This document shows positions 35,345 through 49,800 of a DNA stretch of 64,000 bases, one piece after another; positions within the stretch are counted from its first letter, which is position 1, and each line of letters opens with the position of its first letter. Origin of the DNA: Watersipora subatra (lineage: Eukaryota; Bryozoa; Gymnolaemata; Cheilostomatida; Watersiporidae); the NCBI RefSeq assembly GCF_963576615.1, contig NC_088715.1, positions 59,121,802-59,185,801 on the forward strand, in the 5' to 3' direction. Below the pieces are notes generated by a model. That model saw only the letters and a list, made by a program, of their open reading frames with translations. It was not told the DNA's origin and did no database searches. The translations under genes were made by a program, and so were the position numbers.

Positions 35345-38300
35345 TGTGTAGGTTATAGCACTCTTGAGCAAATCGAATGCTACACACATAACACATTGAT
35401 AACGGCCTGTTGGAATATAGATAGGCTTGTACAAAAACACAATAAACTACCGAAATGGTTATATAAAAAAATTAGAAATTTGAATTGTTGTTTAGGCTTG
35501 TATTTTTTAATAGCTGCGAGAATAAAAAAAGCATGCAAATAAATTGAGACAAGTCAACTGAGCAGTTTCACTCGATTTGCCTCAAACTTTTCCACATTAA
35601 TAAGTTTTACGAATAGCGCTAATTTTCAATTATGCGTAAAACTGAGTTGCTTAAAAAGCAGATATGCTTATTTACAGTACTTTATTATTTAAGATTGATA
35701 TAAGTAGTAACCAAATTCAATATAACATCGTATGTAGCTAGTCAGGTATAGTAAGCATGGAATCAAGAGAATATGGAACAGAAGCTACCCATGTTTGGAG
35801 TTTTAAGCACAATTTCGGCAATCTCAGTGTCTATGATGATATACCCCTTAGAAAAAAACTTACAAATATATCATGACTATTACAAGAAATTTAGTTTAAC
35901 CTCAGCAATTCTTAGATTTAAAATAATTTAATTCAAATAAGAACTATATCATGCCAGCTTGATATTTTTGTTAATATGAGTATTTTTTATTATTGTTCAT
36001 GACTATAGATATTTATTATTATATGGTGTAATTCCTAGTACATTCTCCTGATTATGTTTCTATTCTGTAGCTACCTGGCTGTTTGCCAGGTCGCTACTTC
36101 CTTATGTGTATAGTTCTTTAAAATTATATACAAAACAATTGTTTCCTTTTAAAACCATAGAGTTAATGGGAAGCCTTCTGGGGACAAATTGTAAAAACAG
36201 TCTGCTGACCCAAGCACTCTTTGAGGCAAAACAAGCGGCATTGTGAAGCATTATTAATATCATTAGCATTGCAACGGATGTTGATAGCGCCAAATACATA
36301 TGAGCAAAATTACTTTGTCCCTTACATTTTAGAAATGAACTTTCATTAAATATTTTGCAATGTAACTTGTATATGGTCTTGATATTTATTTTTAAAGATT
36401 TTATTAAAAAAATGTTTTTTAAATGGAAATAAAATAAAGAAAAATTTGTATTTTATAATAAAGTAAAAAACTAAATAAAAATGATTTTTTAATTCATTCA
36501 ACAAAATTTTTTACTAAATTGAAAAATAATCTTTATTTGTAATGGTGATTGACTATTTGAGCACAACCAAGTCAAACTACCTTCTTTTGGAGTTTTTCTC
36601 TTTTGTTTTAAAACATCTGCTCCGTGGTTCAACTAGCAAACTTGCCAACTGCAACCATGGCAAACTGATAGGCAAAAATAGCAAGTACATGTACTCATCT
36701 GCTAGCATTCACTGCTGTAATCAGCCGAAGCATCAAAGCTCTAAATTCACCTACATATTCATGCGGTGTTTTTTAAGGGCTTCAGCTTTAAAACTAATTT
36801 TAAACCCTCTGCCCTTTAGACATCTATTTAAATCACTGATACTCAATGGACAAGGTTAGATAGTGCATCGAATTCTGCAATTTTTGAATTTTTTAGAAAA
36901 ACCAAAGAAGTCGGAAATGGGACATTGGATATGCGTGGAAAACAAAACCATTGTAATCATCTACATTTTTCTCATCATAGCAGTTGCGTCGATGTGGGGA
37001 ATGAGACACATTGTCACTTCTATTGTCGCTATATATGGTGAATAAACTGCCCACAGTTGAAGCCTGCATAGCACGGTTTGACCCTAAATGTTTACTAAAA
37101 GCCTATTTAGAGGGTGATTATGAATTTTTTTAAAGCTTTTTTCTAAAAAATAATTGTTTATCATCATAAGCTGTAACTCTTAATTAGCCACCATCTGTTT
37201 TAGGATTGCACATACTTCCATACGTTTGCAGTTTTTCTGTTTTTCTGCTATTTCGGTTGCTTCACGTACATTCTAATCGTTTTCAAAGCAAATAAAGACA
37301 ACAGCCATGAAGTCCATTAAATATTTTTATCACTAGAACTATTAAGGAGTTATAGTTTTGATATTATCTGCAGATACTGGTTACACTTTGTTGTTAAACT
37401 TACTCGGCTTTGCACACCCTTTTTGCAGCTAATAATTGGACTATATAGATTAAATGTGGAGCATTATACATGTAGTATAGCATAATATAATATAACAACT
37501 ATTTATCAATACACTTTCAGTTTTAATAATCGTTGATCTCTAGTTTACAGAGTTCTTACATACAAGCCCCTTAATCTAACAGTACCATATGTGACGTATA
37601 TGTAACAACAGTTTTGTAGAGTTGCCCTACCATAAATATGCATCAAAGTGAAAAACTTCTAATTAGGCCAGAAAGAATCATCTTTTAGCTACACAGTGAT
37701 ACCAAATTTGATTGGTTTAAACAAGTCATGTGGCCTAAGAGCCATTCTTATATAGCTTCCTTTAAATTTGATCTGACTTCTTAAGAACACCAGAACTACC
37801 AAGATCAAAACATTATGATAGGCAGCCTAATAGTTTAGTAGTATAAAATAGTGCAATAATATGAAAGTTTAATTTTAGTTTTATATTGTAAAATATAAGT
37901 GCAAATTGTTCTAAACCAAATTAAAATGTTGAATATCTAATTTAATTTCCATAGTCTGAGTACCGCGGGATTAACTCCGATATGCGAAAAACATAAAGTT
38001 ACTTGTTGAACAATAAGTAATAAAGCTGTAAATTAAAAACTTTTCGTTCTTGTAAACCTGAATAATGCCTCGGCATGTGTTCCAATTGTGTTTATTCTCT
38101 CAACATTATTTGACTTCTGCTTTTCTTTTTTCTTCTAGAGGGTTAAAACGCTGTTGACCTTACGTTGAACCAGGTTGACCTTAAGAATGAGGTTGGTGTT
38201 CAGTTCTTAAAACTGCCACTGGTGGTGACAGGAAAAACATCCAACCTTGAACACCTACATGTAGATTAGGTCATAGTTGTTCATTAATATGTAGTCACAA

Positions 38301-38860
38301 GGTTAGTGCTCTCGTAAAGACGATGAAGTCTGGGCCAAACTCTCTAGAGCAGTTATCTTTGACTGCAGCTCATTCGAGTGGTTCACTGTTTACAGCTGGC
38401 ACTTATCTCCAAATTTATTTGATATGTAACTACTTCAGTTAAACACTTTAGACAATGGTGGAACCAAACCTAGATAAGTTTCTTCCAAAAGTTTTAACAT
38501 GTAAAGTTAGGTACACTTATAACTCCTTCTCCATTGGTGATCTGTGAGAAGTGATCCTAAACATTTGCATTCGATCGTTTGATAAAAACTAAACCAAGAT
38601 TTCTACAAACAACTCACAAATGTACGAAAACTAGGTTTTTTTAATTAGTTTCCACTTTGAACAGCCTTGGCCTCAAATTCTTTTTTGCCCTCCTAAGCTT
38701 CTTACTGGACCTTTGTGTAACAAAAGCTTGCAAAATGCTTTTCTACGATCTATGAGCCAATCGACATTGTGGCAAAGCAATTGCAAGTAGTGGTGCACTT
38801 CACATTATACTGCGACATACAAGTAAACTTGTTTTGGGAATACTTAATATAATGCGTCAT
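35345..38860. other. Gene-free, AT-rich
   Basis: Open frames at 36542-36859 and 36863-37045 (plus) and 36102-36299 (minus) lack splice support and recognisable domains. The 36863 frame contains one hydrophobic segment, which is expected by chance in T-rich DNA. Confidence 0.4.
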
Positions 38861-39399
38861 CTTTTCAGTCACAAGTACTGTATCATTCACGAACCGAGGT
38901 TCAGCACTGTGATACGCTTTAGTAGCAGGCCAAACCTTTTAAAACAGAGTTCTAGATAAGTTCACTCATGAAGGAAATGTGCTAGTCAAAAGATGGAGTG
39001 GCATGTATACCTCTTACCATAATTTGGCTCCTTCAGAATAGAGGTTGGAGAGGCTTAGTAATTGATTTTATCTTTATTAGAAAAGCTAATTAAACATACT
39101 ACTTGAATCATGTGTGAATATCCAATCGACATTTACATCTTAAAACATTTACAACATTTTCAGACATAGAGCGACCAGTTTTGTCTCAAGTTTAAATGCA
39201 TTATGGGTTATGTAAGTCTACATGTATGTAAGTCTCTACTACAGGAGAAGTAGGTCATAATTATCGTACGCGACATTAAAATAAGTTAGAAATTTGAATA
39301 ATAAATGCAGAATCATATATTTTGACCTTTTAATCAATCCTTGCTCCAATGACAGCAGTTTCCTTCCACCCATCTGGAGCCACGGCTTGTAGTTGTGAA

Positions 39400-39595
39400 A
39401 AAATATTATATCATACAGGATTTGAACCCACGGCATTGATCTTTCCCAAATGCGACTCTGCCACCTGTGCTAATCATTCCTCTTGTCCTATCATAGAATA
39501 ATTGTGCATATACATATTCTCTGTGCTTTACTGATACACATGATGATCTGTTGGGGCACTCTAGAGTGCCAGTTTACTAATAATAATAGCCTATG
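39400..39595 (-). repeat. tRNA-derived SINE
   Basis: The complement of 'aggatttgaacccacggc' gives a B-box-like GTTCAAATCC. The complement of 'gactctgccacctgtgctaa' gives an A-box-like head. The 5' part matches other copies ('tctgtgctttactgatacac', 'atgatgatctgttggggcac'). Confidence 0.6.
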
Positions 39596-39599
39596 TCAA

Positions 39600-40844
39600 G
39601 TTAGCACTACTAGCAATATAGATATGTAGTATGCAACTACTCCCTTTGCCTTCAGAAATGAAAGATCCTAACAACAAATAATCTAGTGCAAGTTCATGAG
39701 TCTAGCTGGGTACCCCCAATATAATGATAGCTATGGGTTGACTGCTCCAACCAGAGTTCAGATTATGGTGTTTGATTTTGTTATTACCAGACCAACTTCC
39801 AGCTCCATCATGAAGTGATTAATGGGTTGGCAATTTGCATACCGAAGTGATATGAACTAGGAATATTTGTAGGACAAAGGAAACAAACTACTGCAGTTAG
39901 TTATATCACTAATAGAAAACACAAATCATGAGTCGATACGCATGAGTTTGTTTGTATTTGATATCCAGCATCATTTGTATCATAAGTATTGCTATCAAAC
40001 TAGCGACTGTATGTTTATCGGAACTTGAATGTTGCAGCCTGCTGTTGAGCAGTAGTTAGGTAAAAGTACTAAGCTAAATATGTAGATCTGAGCTGTGGAG
40101 AGAAATAGTCCATCTACATTGCTTAAAGATGGGTTCACACCAACCCGTATTTAGCCACAATTTCCAGCTTTTGCATTTGTTCTTGGAATGTAGCACCAAG
40201 CAGGGCGGACAGTCAACATAATGAATGGAATGCAAAAACTGTGAGCCGGTTTGGAGGCTTCTAAGAATACCGCAAAACACTTTCAATTTTCACAAGTTTC
40301 ATTGTCACAATTCTTTATAATAATTGTGAAGGGTTGTGAGGTAGTGTTAGTCAATCAAAAGGAATTATGAGGCCATGATGCAGAGAAAATCAGACTTTAA
40401 ATTCATGTGACTTCATAAAGTCAAACCGACTCATTTAAGCGCAAGTTTTAAAAGGTTCTAAAAGCAAAAAGATTTTTGCGAATCACTTAGAATCTGTTGT
40501 AAAAAAGACTTAAACTGACTCGGGTCGATTGAAAGCCACCCTGAAGGCAATGTGAACACAAAATCTGTTAAGAACTGTACCACGACCTCTCAAATTTGCA
40601 GAAGCAGACACTGATTTTAACGCAATATGGCTGAAGAGAGTTGCATTATGGGTGAAGACAAGAAAAAAGATCAAACAAAAACGACAACCTAAAAAAAATT
40701 ATTTTTAAGACAAGTTTGAAAATTTGGGATGGGGTGAGTTAAGTAGGCCACAATCATACAACAAAATTCCATAAAAGTTGCACATTTTCTCATCCAAACA
40801 CGTAAACTAATAGCCCTTGATCTATTTACATCTAGGAGAATCGC
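39600..40844. terminator. 3' flank of the OBI1-like gene
   Basis: It should contain the 3' UTR and poly(A) site of the minus-strand gene ending at 40845. I do not see an unambiguous AATAAA in the first ~500 bp. No other feature was recognised. Confidence 0.25.
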
Positions 40845-43800
40845 TCAGCTGGGAAGGGAGCGATGTTTCTCCTTGACATTTTTCTCAGCCTTATGTAGTA
40901 TTCTAAGGCAATCAGAATATTCTGCAGTCATGCTGATATCTGTAGCCTCTATCCCTTCGAACACTGACTCCGTCTCGGAACTGCCGCGTGCGACGACGCT
41001 CCTTTCAGCTTCAGAAGGCTTGTCAGCGATTAATTGACCTTGCGGAAATTCTGAAGGAGACAGCGTATCGTACATTCTTCTACGTTTGGGAGATGATATG
41101 CAATCATAGCTGTCAGAACGTAAGCTAGATGTTGTGTCAGTAGTTGTCAGGCCTGAGGCTAAGAGTTGAGAGACAGGACTAGCCTTCCACCTTGCTGAGC
41201 ACGATTGTTCACTACTAACATCGTTTGAATAGAGACTGCTGCCTGTATTGCTCGAGACATGCAGTGACTTCAAGTTCCTGCTAGCTAAGACATCTCTGTC
41301 TGCTGACTTGCCTTTCTCCCAGCTATCGGGAGGTATTCTAGAACTGTCTGGCTTCTTTACATCGCCCGTGGATAAGCCCTCATTAGAAAGTTGGGAAAAG
41401 AGGGCTTTCGGTAAGGAGCGAGTTGGAGCCGATGATAGCTTGCGATCTGAAAAACACCAAGTAATACATCTTAACAACCAGAAACCAGAAGAGAATCCTA
41501 AAAGAAACTAAAAAAATTCTTCATAACAAGAATGTGATTGTGTTATTACCCAGACATCTTATATGGTTCACTTGGAAAAATGAAAGACAACTTGAAGAAA
41601 GGAAGATGAATGCTAATACGAACTACGAGGCAGTTTTAACCTTATGTTGTTAAACAGGACATTAAGAGTATAATTGCATAACAGTTGCATTATGGATTAT
41701 CAGAGACTATCAAAAGCGATGAGATTTTCATGGCTTTTGTCATATTTTGGTGAGGCTGGAAAGGGAGATTTGAATGTGCCAGTGTTCGATATTTAAACAA
41801 TTATGTGTTATAGAAACAAATAAATTGCTGACTTCTGCTGACTTCTGAGTTATACCTACTATAAAGTGATAAAATATTACTGGTATGTATGGACAGCAGT
41901 GTAAAATAGAGTTAATGCCATAGTTATGCATATGTAAAAAAAGGGGTGAAATTATAATGTAACATAATTACATTCACGATACGAGCTGTTTTCAAGACAA
42001 CTATTAGGCTGTCATAAACACTAGTCACTTAAAGTGACCCAATAACAATACCTTTTTCTAGAGAATTAAATTTTATCGTAAGTCGAATAGGTAACCGTAA
42101 TGACAAGACTTGGCAGTCATTGCTACCCCCATTACTGCTTAGTCAGGTTCACACTATATCGCCGTTTGTCAGCGTTTTCCTTTGGGCGTTCATCGTCGAT
42201 TATATGAACCATGAACTGATGGTATTAACAAAGCAACGCGGACACGCCGGGAAAGTTTGCAGTTGTAAAACTTTCCCGATATTTCGCCTATCATTGACAA
42301 CCACCTTTCAAATGTGAACCATTTCGGCGATAGTAATTCGCGGTCACAGATAGCGTGATTCATTCATATCCGTTTATGATAGTCACTGCGGGACTAGTAT
42401 TTAATTCCAGTACGCGAACACAAAGGTATTTTTTGTGAAAATTTAAAAGATAAAGGAACACCGTGTCACGTAGTATTTTCTAATGCAAACGCGGATGGGT
42501 TTGTGATAGTGTGAACATTGTTATCATCGACGATCACCAAAGTATTGTGGCATCAACGCCGAGATACAGCAATATAGTGTGAACCAGCCTTAACACATAG
42601 GATCGTTTCATGAGAAAACAACTCCTGATTAAAAATAGATTGTCTGCCTTACTACCTTTTGGCAGAATTCACAGACCTTTCACTGTCCCACTTCCTTTGA
42701 AGATGAACATCCACAAAATTTTAGATTTCATCAGAAAGTATCGCTATTTTTATATCTTTTTTCATTGTTTTTGATGTTTGAAGCGATCGGACTGCCAGGA
42801 TGTTTCAAGATTTTCAACAAACTTGATCCCAGTTGAAACGCTCAGAATAAAATTATGAGCAAAATGACATCACTAGTTGCTACCGTTGCTATAGGCTATT
42901 ACGGTCAATTTGTAGTATTACGGGTCTCTAGTCTGTCAGCCTCTTTGCAACTTTGGTTAACCCCTGGGTTATGATGTTCCTGTTATACAGTTGTTGAGCC
43001 TTACAATATGGAACCTAATGTTTTTCCATCTCCGCCTTAGGACACTTTTTTCGCCATACGATATCAACAAAAATTTCTCTTGAAATTCAAATTTGGCAGT
43101 CGGTATGCTGAATACGTCGGGACAATGAAGATGCCGATATGCCATTCACCAAAATTCCTCCTACAATGCATGAAAGAGATACGATGCTCGCTTTCCCGTT
43201 CAGTTCAGCATGCTTTGTGTTTCGTAAATGCTTGATATTGCGTGAGTGAAACAAAAATTAGTGAAAAGTAAGCGAAAGTGAAAATTTATTGCATATTTTA
43301 GCGTTTAATATATTTATTATAAACTTTAATTCATTATACGTATATAATTACATATATAACTTTAATTCCTTAGCCATGGCTCCTAAAATTGACAACGAAG
43401 TTAAAGGATGAAGCAAGAAAATTATTACTATTGCAATGAAGCTAGAGTTACTAGGTTAAATATAAGTTAACTATAGTTAACTATAAGTTAACTATAGTTA
43501 ACTTATAGTTAACTATAAGTTAACTATATTTAACATATAGTTAACTATAGTTAACTATATGTTAACTATAGTTACTAAGGTTAATATACCATTTTGTTGT
43601 TAATAAGTACAGTACGTATATAAAATTTTAATGCTTTTTACCAATGGGTGTTTGCATTGGAAAATTACTATAAGTTTCTATACCGCTCTAGATGACATTT
43701 TCGCCTTGAGATGCCAACACCAGAACGAATTAATGTCGTATGGCGAAATTGCACAGCATAGACCTCATAATCGCGCTTTCACTTGATCTGACCGTTTTAA

Positions 43801-46800
43801 CCACCATCAAGTTTTGTCGATTTGAACCTTGAAACGTCCTGACAATCAGATCAATTCAAACATCAATCCAATCGCAAATGACTAAAACATACCGATACTT
43901 TCTGATGAAACCGATGAAAATTTGCATAAGTTTATCATTAAATAAGAAAGGAACAGGGGGGGTCCTTCATGCCATGATCTCCTTCAAGTGCTTAGATTAG
44001 ATATTTTATGAGTTTTCTTGGCAGGGTAGTGAGGCAATTTTTTATAGCCTGTCTCAGATTTTCTGTTTGAGTTGTCCCCCTTAACACTGGAGCAATTTTA
44101 GACCGACTAACTTTTTTGATATCTCCTAGTAGGATTCGAACCAATGCCCCGCTGCTTACTAGTCCACGGTGCTAACCCCTACACCATGCTGGCCTTCTAT
44201 ATAGTTGAAAAAGTTACCAAAAGTTTAGCAATACCAAAGTATTGACAGTAAAAGTGTACATCTGTGGAATGTAACTTGTAGCCTTACCATCACCGTTTGA
44301 CTGGGCTAATTCTGACTTGTCTGTGGTGTGCCTTAGCTGAGCCCGCAGTCCCTCTATATGTTTGTCACTAAGAGCTAGGGCTCGCTCCAAATTCACTATT
44401 TCTTTCTTCTGACGATCTATCTGTGTCTCGAGAGTAGCGAGAGCAAACCTTCCGACCCTACGGCAGATGCATGACTATAAGGAAGTGATGCAGTTTACAC
44501 ACTATGTGTAGAAAGTCATCATTGAAGTACAACTAAACAAAATGCATTCAAAAACACAGAACCTTTCAATGAACATTCAAATATATAAAATTTCATTGAA
44601 AATAAATAACACCGTAAATCTACCATTCTACTGACATGCCCACGGTATCTCAACCTCCGCTTCTGATTAACATTCTATGGGGCATGTCGGTAGGATGGAA
44701 GATGAAGGGTCCGTCAATATTTCCATGGCAAAGTACTATAGATAGCCCACGATGAACATAGGAGTGCTTAAGTTCACATAAAGGAGGAATCTGCAGTCTG
44801 ACATAGATAAGTTACGTATTAGCGTTAGCAAATCAGAAATGATCTCGCAGGATAGGGGTTGGGGGTGTTTTAGTAAATTCTCAGGACAAAACTTGAGGAA
44901 CGGAATTAGTGAGACTGCGGAACCGTAGAAGACGAAGTATTGGCCAACAAGATTAAGGGAGTTCACTGGAAACCATGTTTTTTTATGTTCTATGATTAGT
45001 TCATTTAAAGAGTGGTGAACAACCATTTTATTCAACATGTCATCATGATCTCCTGCCTTAAATCCCTAGTGTATTTACATGACACTTGGGGCAACAATTC
45101 CTAGTGAGTACCTCGCATGTTACATATTAGGAGAGCCTAAAAAAGTCTGGGCCAATATTAAGCTGTTTTCATACCAGCCGAATTCATGCCGATTATCTGG
45201 ATGATTTGGCCCACTGGCCGAGAATCACCTTGGGTGAAAGGAGCAAATGAACCTGAGACCGATTTTGTTCAGAGAGAAACTTTATCGAGCTGTGCCCAAT
45301 TGTTGGACAATTTTAGACTGATTACCATTTGAGTAGCCAATGAAATCCCTTTCACAGTAAATCTCGCAGTGCCATTTAAAGTGAATGCTGTATTTGTTTT
45401 CACATTTGTGCAATTTTTTTGTCATAACTTCAGCCAGAGTAATGGTACCATTGATAGAACCTCTGAAAGGTGTTATCAATAGATGATTATAGCAACAACA
45501 TAAAATTTGAAGCAGATGATGTTAGCAAAAGATTGTCCTCTCTATAGGTATCCATTATTAGTGATGAACTGGACAGGGTAAAATAATTCGTAAACTTGCT
45601 AAAATCGTCCACGAGAAACTTTGTAGCAAACGGTCAACAAAATGTAAATCTTGACTCACTAAAACTATATTAGCTAAATTTATCTGACCCTGCCAATAAA
45701 AATGGCAAAATCGCCCATTTTTGGTCCCAACTCATCTTGGTGTTAACGGAAAAATCGGGCCGATAACTCCCATAACATCGTTCAGTTATTGGCCACAAAA
45801 CTCTGTTTGCAAATCTTTACCAAATCAGCTTTAATTTAAAGAAAACCCTTTGAATGAAATAGAATTATTTTATTACAGAGTAGCAGTGAGCCCAGCGAGG
45901 CCTAGGATTTCTTTCAATCCAAGAGCCAGCGGCGAGCGTGTAGATATCCAAGGCAAATTGCTACAATGTTTTTATGACAAAAAACCATGAACGCGTTCAT
46001 TGCGGACAATAGTCGTTAATGCATGCAAATTTGCATCCCTGAGTTTCTAATCAAATGGGTGTTTAGGGAGCTGGTTCTTAGAAACTAGAACAGAGTTTTG
46101 AAACAAAATATGTTTGGTGACCTGGTAGAAGTCACAGAGCATATGATTGTGAAGTTTGGACAAAATCAACCCAAAAATGTGGAACTGCATAGAGTTTACC
46201 CAGACTAACAGACAGACACAATGACAAAGCAAGGTTTATTAATATCAGACATATTAATAGAGGTATCAGACATATTAATAGAGATATCAGACATATTAAT
46301 AGAGGTATCAGACATATTAATAGAGATGTCAGACATATTAATAGAGGTATCAGACATATTAATAGAGGTATCAGACATATTAATAGAGATGTCAGACATA
46401 TTAATAGAGGTAGCAGACATATTAATAGAGGTATCAGACATAGTGCACGATAGATTTTTGCTTGTTTTCTAACACAAAAATGTAGCTTCACTATTTTTAT
46501 TAATTTTCTTTTCATCTAAAAATTATGCGATAAGAAATAAGAATTGCTCACGGTCATCAACAGGAGTAACTCACTAGTAGTTATAAAGAAGTGGGTTCAA
46601 CTCAACCAGCCAAAACCTTTAGCCTTTGATTAGCCTAAGCTCTCTGCCACACCCTAGAATCCACATTTGTAAAAATTCAGATTCCAACTAGAAATGCTTG
46701 CATGCTATTACAAAAATAACTTTCAGTTAAATTAACTTTCAGTTAAATTAACTTTCATTCAACTCTCTTATAAGGCTAACTCTATAAAATCATAGAATGT

Positions 46801-49800
46801 GCCTACTTGCTGGGAGTTCGCTGGCTCAGCTCATATCGCATCCTGTCATTCTCCCGGCTGAGAGCATCATTCACAACTTTCAAATCTGCATTCTCCTTCA
46901 ATTTGAACAGATAGTGAATACACGCACCTGTGCATAGCCAACGTTTGGCAACTGTGAACAAGTCTATGATACACACAGCTTCCATGAACTAGCTTTTAGC
47001 AAAGTTTTTATCAGACTCTCAAACCACAGCTGTCAAATTCAACTTCTGAATGCAAAAATAATAAAAACTGAGATCCAACTATCTGCAATGTTACCAGATT
47101 ACTTAAAATTGAAGCATACAATCTAGCAGCATTTAGACTAAAAACTAATTTGGGAAAATACAAAAAACTATTCCAGATGTAGCACTGGCATTGTGGATTG
47201 ACACATCACAGGCAGTGGAGTAGTGCTGTTAGTTTCCTATATCTTTTGATATCATATTTTATGTTTCATGATTAAAATAGACAAGACTTGATCGGGGTTA
47301 AAACACTCAGATCAAGTGAAAGTGTGATTATGACATCTATACTTGCAAAGAGACCGACAGAATAGAGACGCGTAAGACTGCAAACTGAACACAATAGCTG
47401 GTATCAACTATAGCAATTAGAGATGGCATTTCGTTCACATTTTTCAAGTTTGTGAATATTAATCTTGAAATATCCTGACTGTCGGATCACCTCAAATATC
47501 AGAACCAATCACAAATGATAGAGAAATACTGATATTTTCGAATAAAATCTACTAAACCTCTGTGCAAGTTCATCTTCAACCGTACCTAAAGAGTGCGCAA
47601 CTCCGTCATCTCTGCGCAACTCCGTCATCTCTGCGCAACTCTGTCATCTCGCATCCTTGTCTTATAGACTAGAGAGCAAAGGTACATGCCCCCAAGTCTT
47701 TCTCACAACGGCAAACCACTCATCATTTACTGATTCTAACATGAGCCAAATGTTTGACATTAACCCAGAGATGTTTGACAATAAAAACCGGTAAATCAGT
47801 TGTTTTCCAGAACACTCGCTGACACACACCAAGAGTTATTTGTAACAAGAAATATACGAAACATGTAACAATTGGAGGGTGTGTGTGGCTTGAGCCAATC
47901 ATGCTTGACTTCAAGTGCACCATGTAACTATGGTATATATAGTTTACCTGCAAACTCCTGTTTAGGTCTTGTGTAACTTGACTGCAAAGAGCTTTGGCTT
48001 CAGTTAATTCTTCTAAGAGCCAACTAACATCATCACCCCCGCTTGTGGGCACTACGGATGGGGTCTCCTTGACGACCCGCAAATCTTTCCCGGAGCTAAG
48101 TCTATGGTTATCTTCCTTTAGTCTGCAAATGCAGCTAGTTAGCCTTTCTATTTCATCCTGCAAAAGTGCAGAGATGCGGCTCTAATGATGGCAGACAGAA
48201 GGCCTGTGATTCGTCAAAGGAAATAAGACAACACTTGGGAAGATTACGGCTTCAAAAAGTGTCTTAGAATCATGAAAATGGGCATATTTTTTATACCTGA
48301 CAATGTTTTAGAGGCTGTTAATATGTCACCGAAACCGTTTTAAGCAGCAAAAGCATGACAAAAAGGGAGTAGTTTGCTCATGATAGTAAAATAGAACACC
48401 TAAAAATGCAAATGCCTCCAACAAATATATGTACATATACTAGAAAAACACCTGAACATTTAAACATAAAAACATATGATTTGCGTACAAATTAACATTA
48501 AAAAACTGACAGCTAGCTTACGCCAGTTTTCCTTGCAATTTAATAAAATTCTCTAGTTCATCAGCAATTTTATAAGTTATTCTACTTGACCTAACCAGAT
48601 AATTGTAAAATAATAAAAGTGTGCTTAAGAAATCTGTTTGTTATACCTGTGTACCCGTCTTAAATGTATTTTATCTGTTGCCTCAACTCACTAGTGGTTA
48701 TAAAAAGCACTCCCATGAATAAGAATACATCAAGACCACTTTAAAAAACCAAATATAATAGGTTAGACAACTCCAATTAAGAACACGCACTTCATCTCCT
48801 TGAAGTTCTATAATGAACAATGGGTTACATAACAAAAATACTTGTGTACAATAAATTAGAAAAAAACTCCTGCAGCTGCCTTACACAGTGAGCCACAAAA
48901 TTGCAAGCTTAGATCATCTGTGATTGGTCAGTTGTATACAACTTACACTTGGCACTCATCAATAACATGCAAATAAACACATAGGTTGGTTGTCAAACAT
49001 ATGAGCATACTTTGTTTTCATAGTGTAGAGATACTTGTATCAATGGCAAATTAAATAGAGATGTTGACTCCCCAACAATATGCGCTAAACATTGACAAGC
49101 AGTACAAACTCCATCAATGGATGAGTTATAGATAATTGCACAAAGTGCGGAAAATATAAGCTTAAAATTGCACATCTAATCTTTACTATAATAAAAACAT
49201 GTGTCCGCGTGTCCGGAGCCACATTGAGAGGCTTGGAAGAAGTGCAAATGAATAGAAATCAAACTCATATATTCAGCTTAGCAGCCAGGCACAGTACCAA
49301 GTGGCCACTCAACCACTTTGCATCATCATGGAATAATTGCGCGCATAGTTATTACACATGATGATCTCTCATGGCCCATGGAAATGCCAGCGTACTGAAC
49401 TAAACTATAAGGGCCATGTCCATCTGTCTGTCTGAAACTGCACTTACAGGTTTGGACAAAACATTGCTATCAATGGGATTCGAACTCATGACTTTTCGGC
49501 TTGGCGGACTGACACTCTACCACATGCACAATCAACCTCTTTACTGAATGGCTGGAATTATTCAATTATTTGCTACAACAGACTATCTCTTATGGTTGTC
49601 AGTGTACAAGCACTAATATTAAATAATAATAATATATCAAACACATCTAATAATACATATACATATCTGTGTGTTGATAGACAAAAAGTATTTAAATCAT
49701 AAAATTTCAGCTGTTTCTGTCAGCTCAATCATTTTTCCCTTTTAGCTAAAAGGTATAAATTGATTGTTGGTCAAAACAACATCTGCTACTTGCACCATGG

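Larger units (their letters stand above)
42695..43945. mobile_element. Foldback MITE family B, copy d, split by an insertion
   Basis: Left half 42695-42960 ('ttcatcagaaagtatcgcta', 'ggactgccaggatgtttcaa') and right half 43760-43945 ('gatctgaccgttttaacc', 'gatactttctgatgaaacc') belong to one family B element. About 800 bp of unrelated DNA is inserted between them. Confidence 0.65.

Noticed and set aside
36863-37045. Short frame with one membrane-like segment
   Set aside because: No splice sites, no family resemblance, and hydrophobic runs are expected by chance in T-rich DNA.
44130-44205. Possible tRNA gene (A and B boxes present)
   Set aside because: The stems do not pair as a cloverleaf and the sequence looks like a SINE head; the same applies to 49470, 60050 and 63150.
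46132-46515. Overlapping open frames of Ile/Ser/Asp repeats
   Set aside because: By-products of the 21-bp minisatellite.
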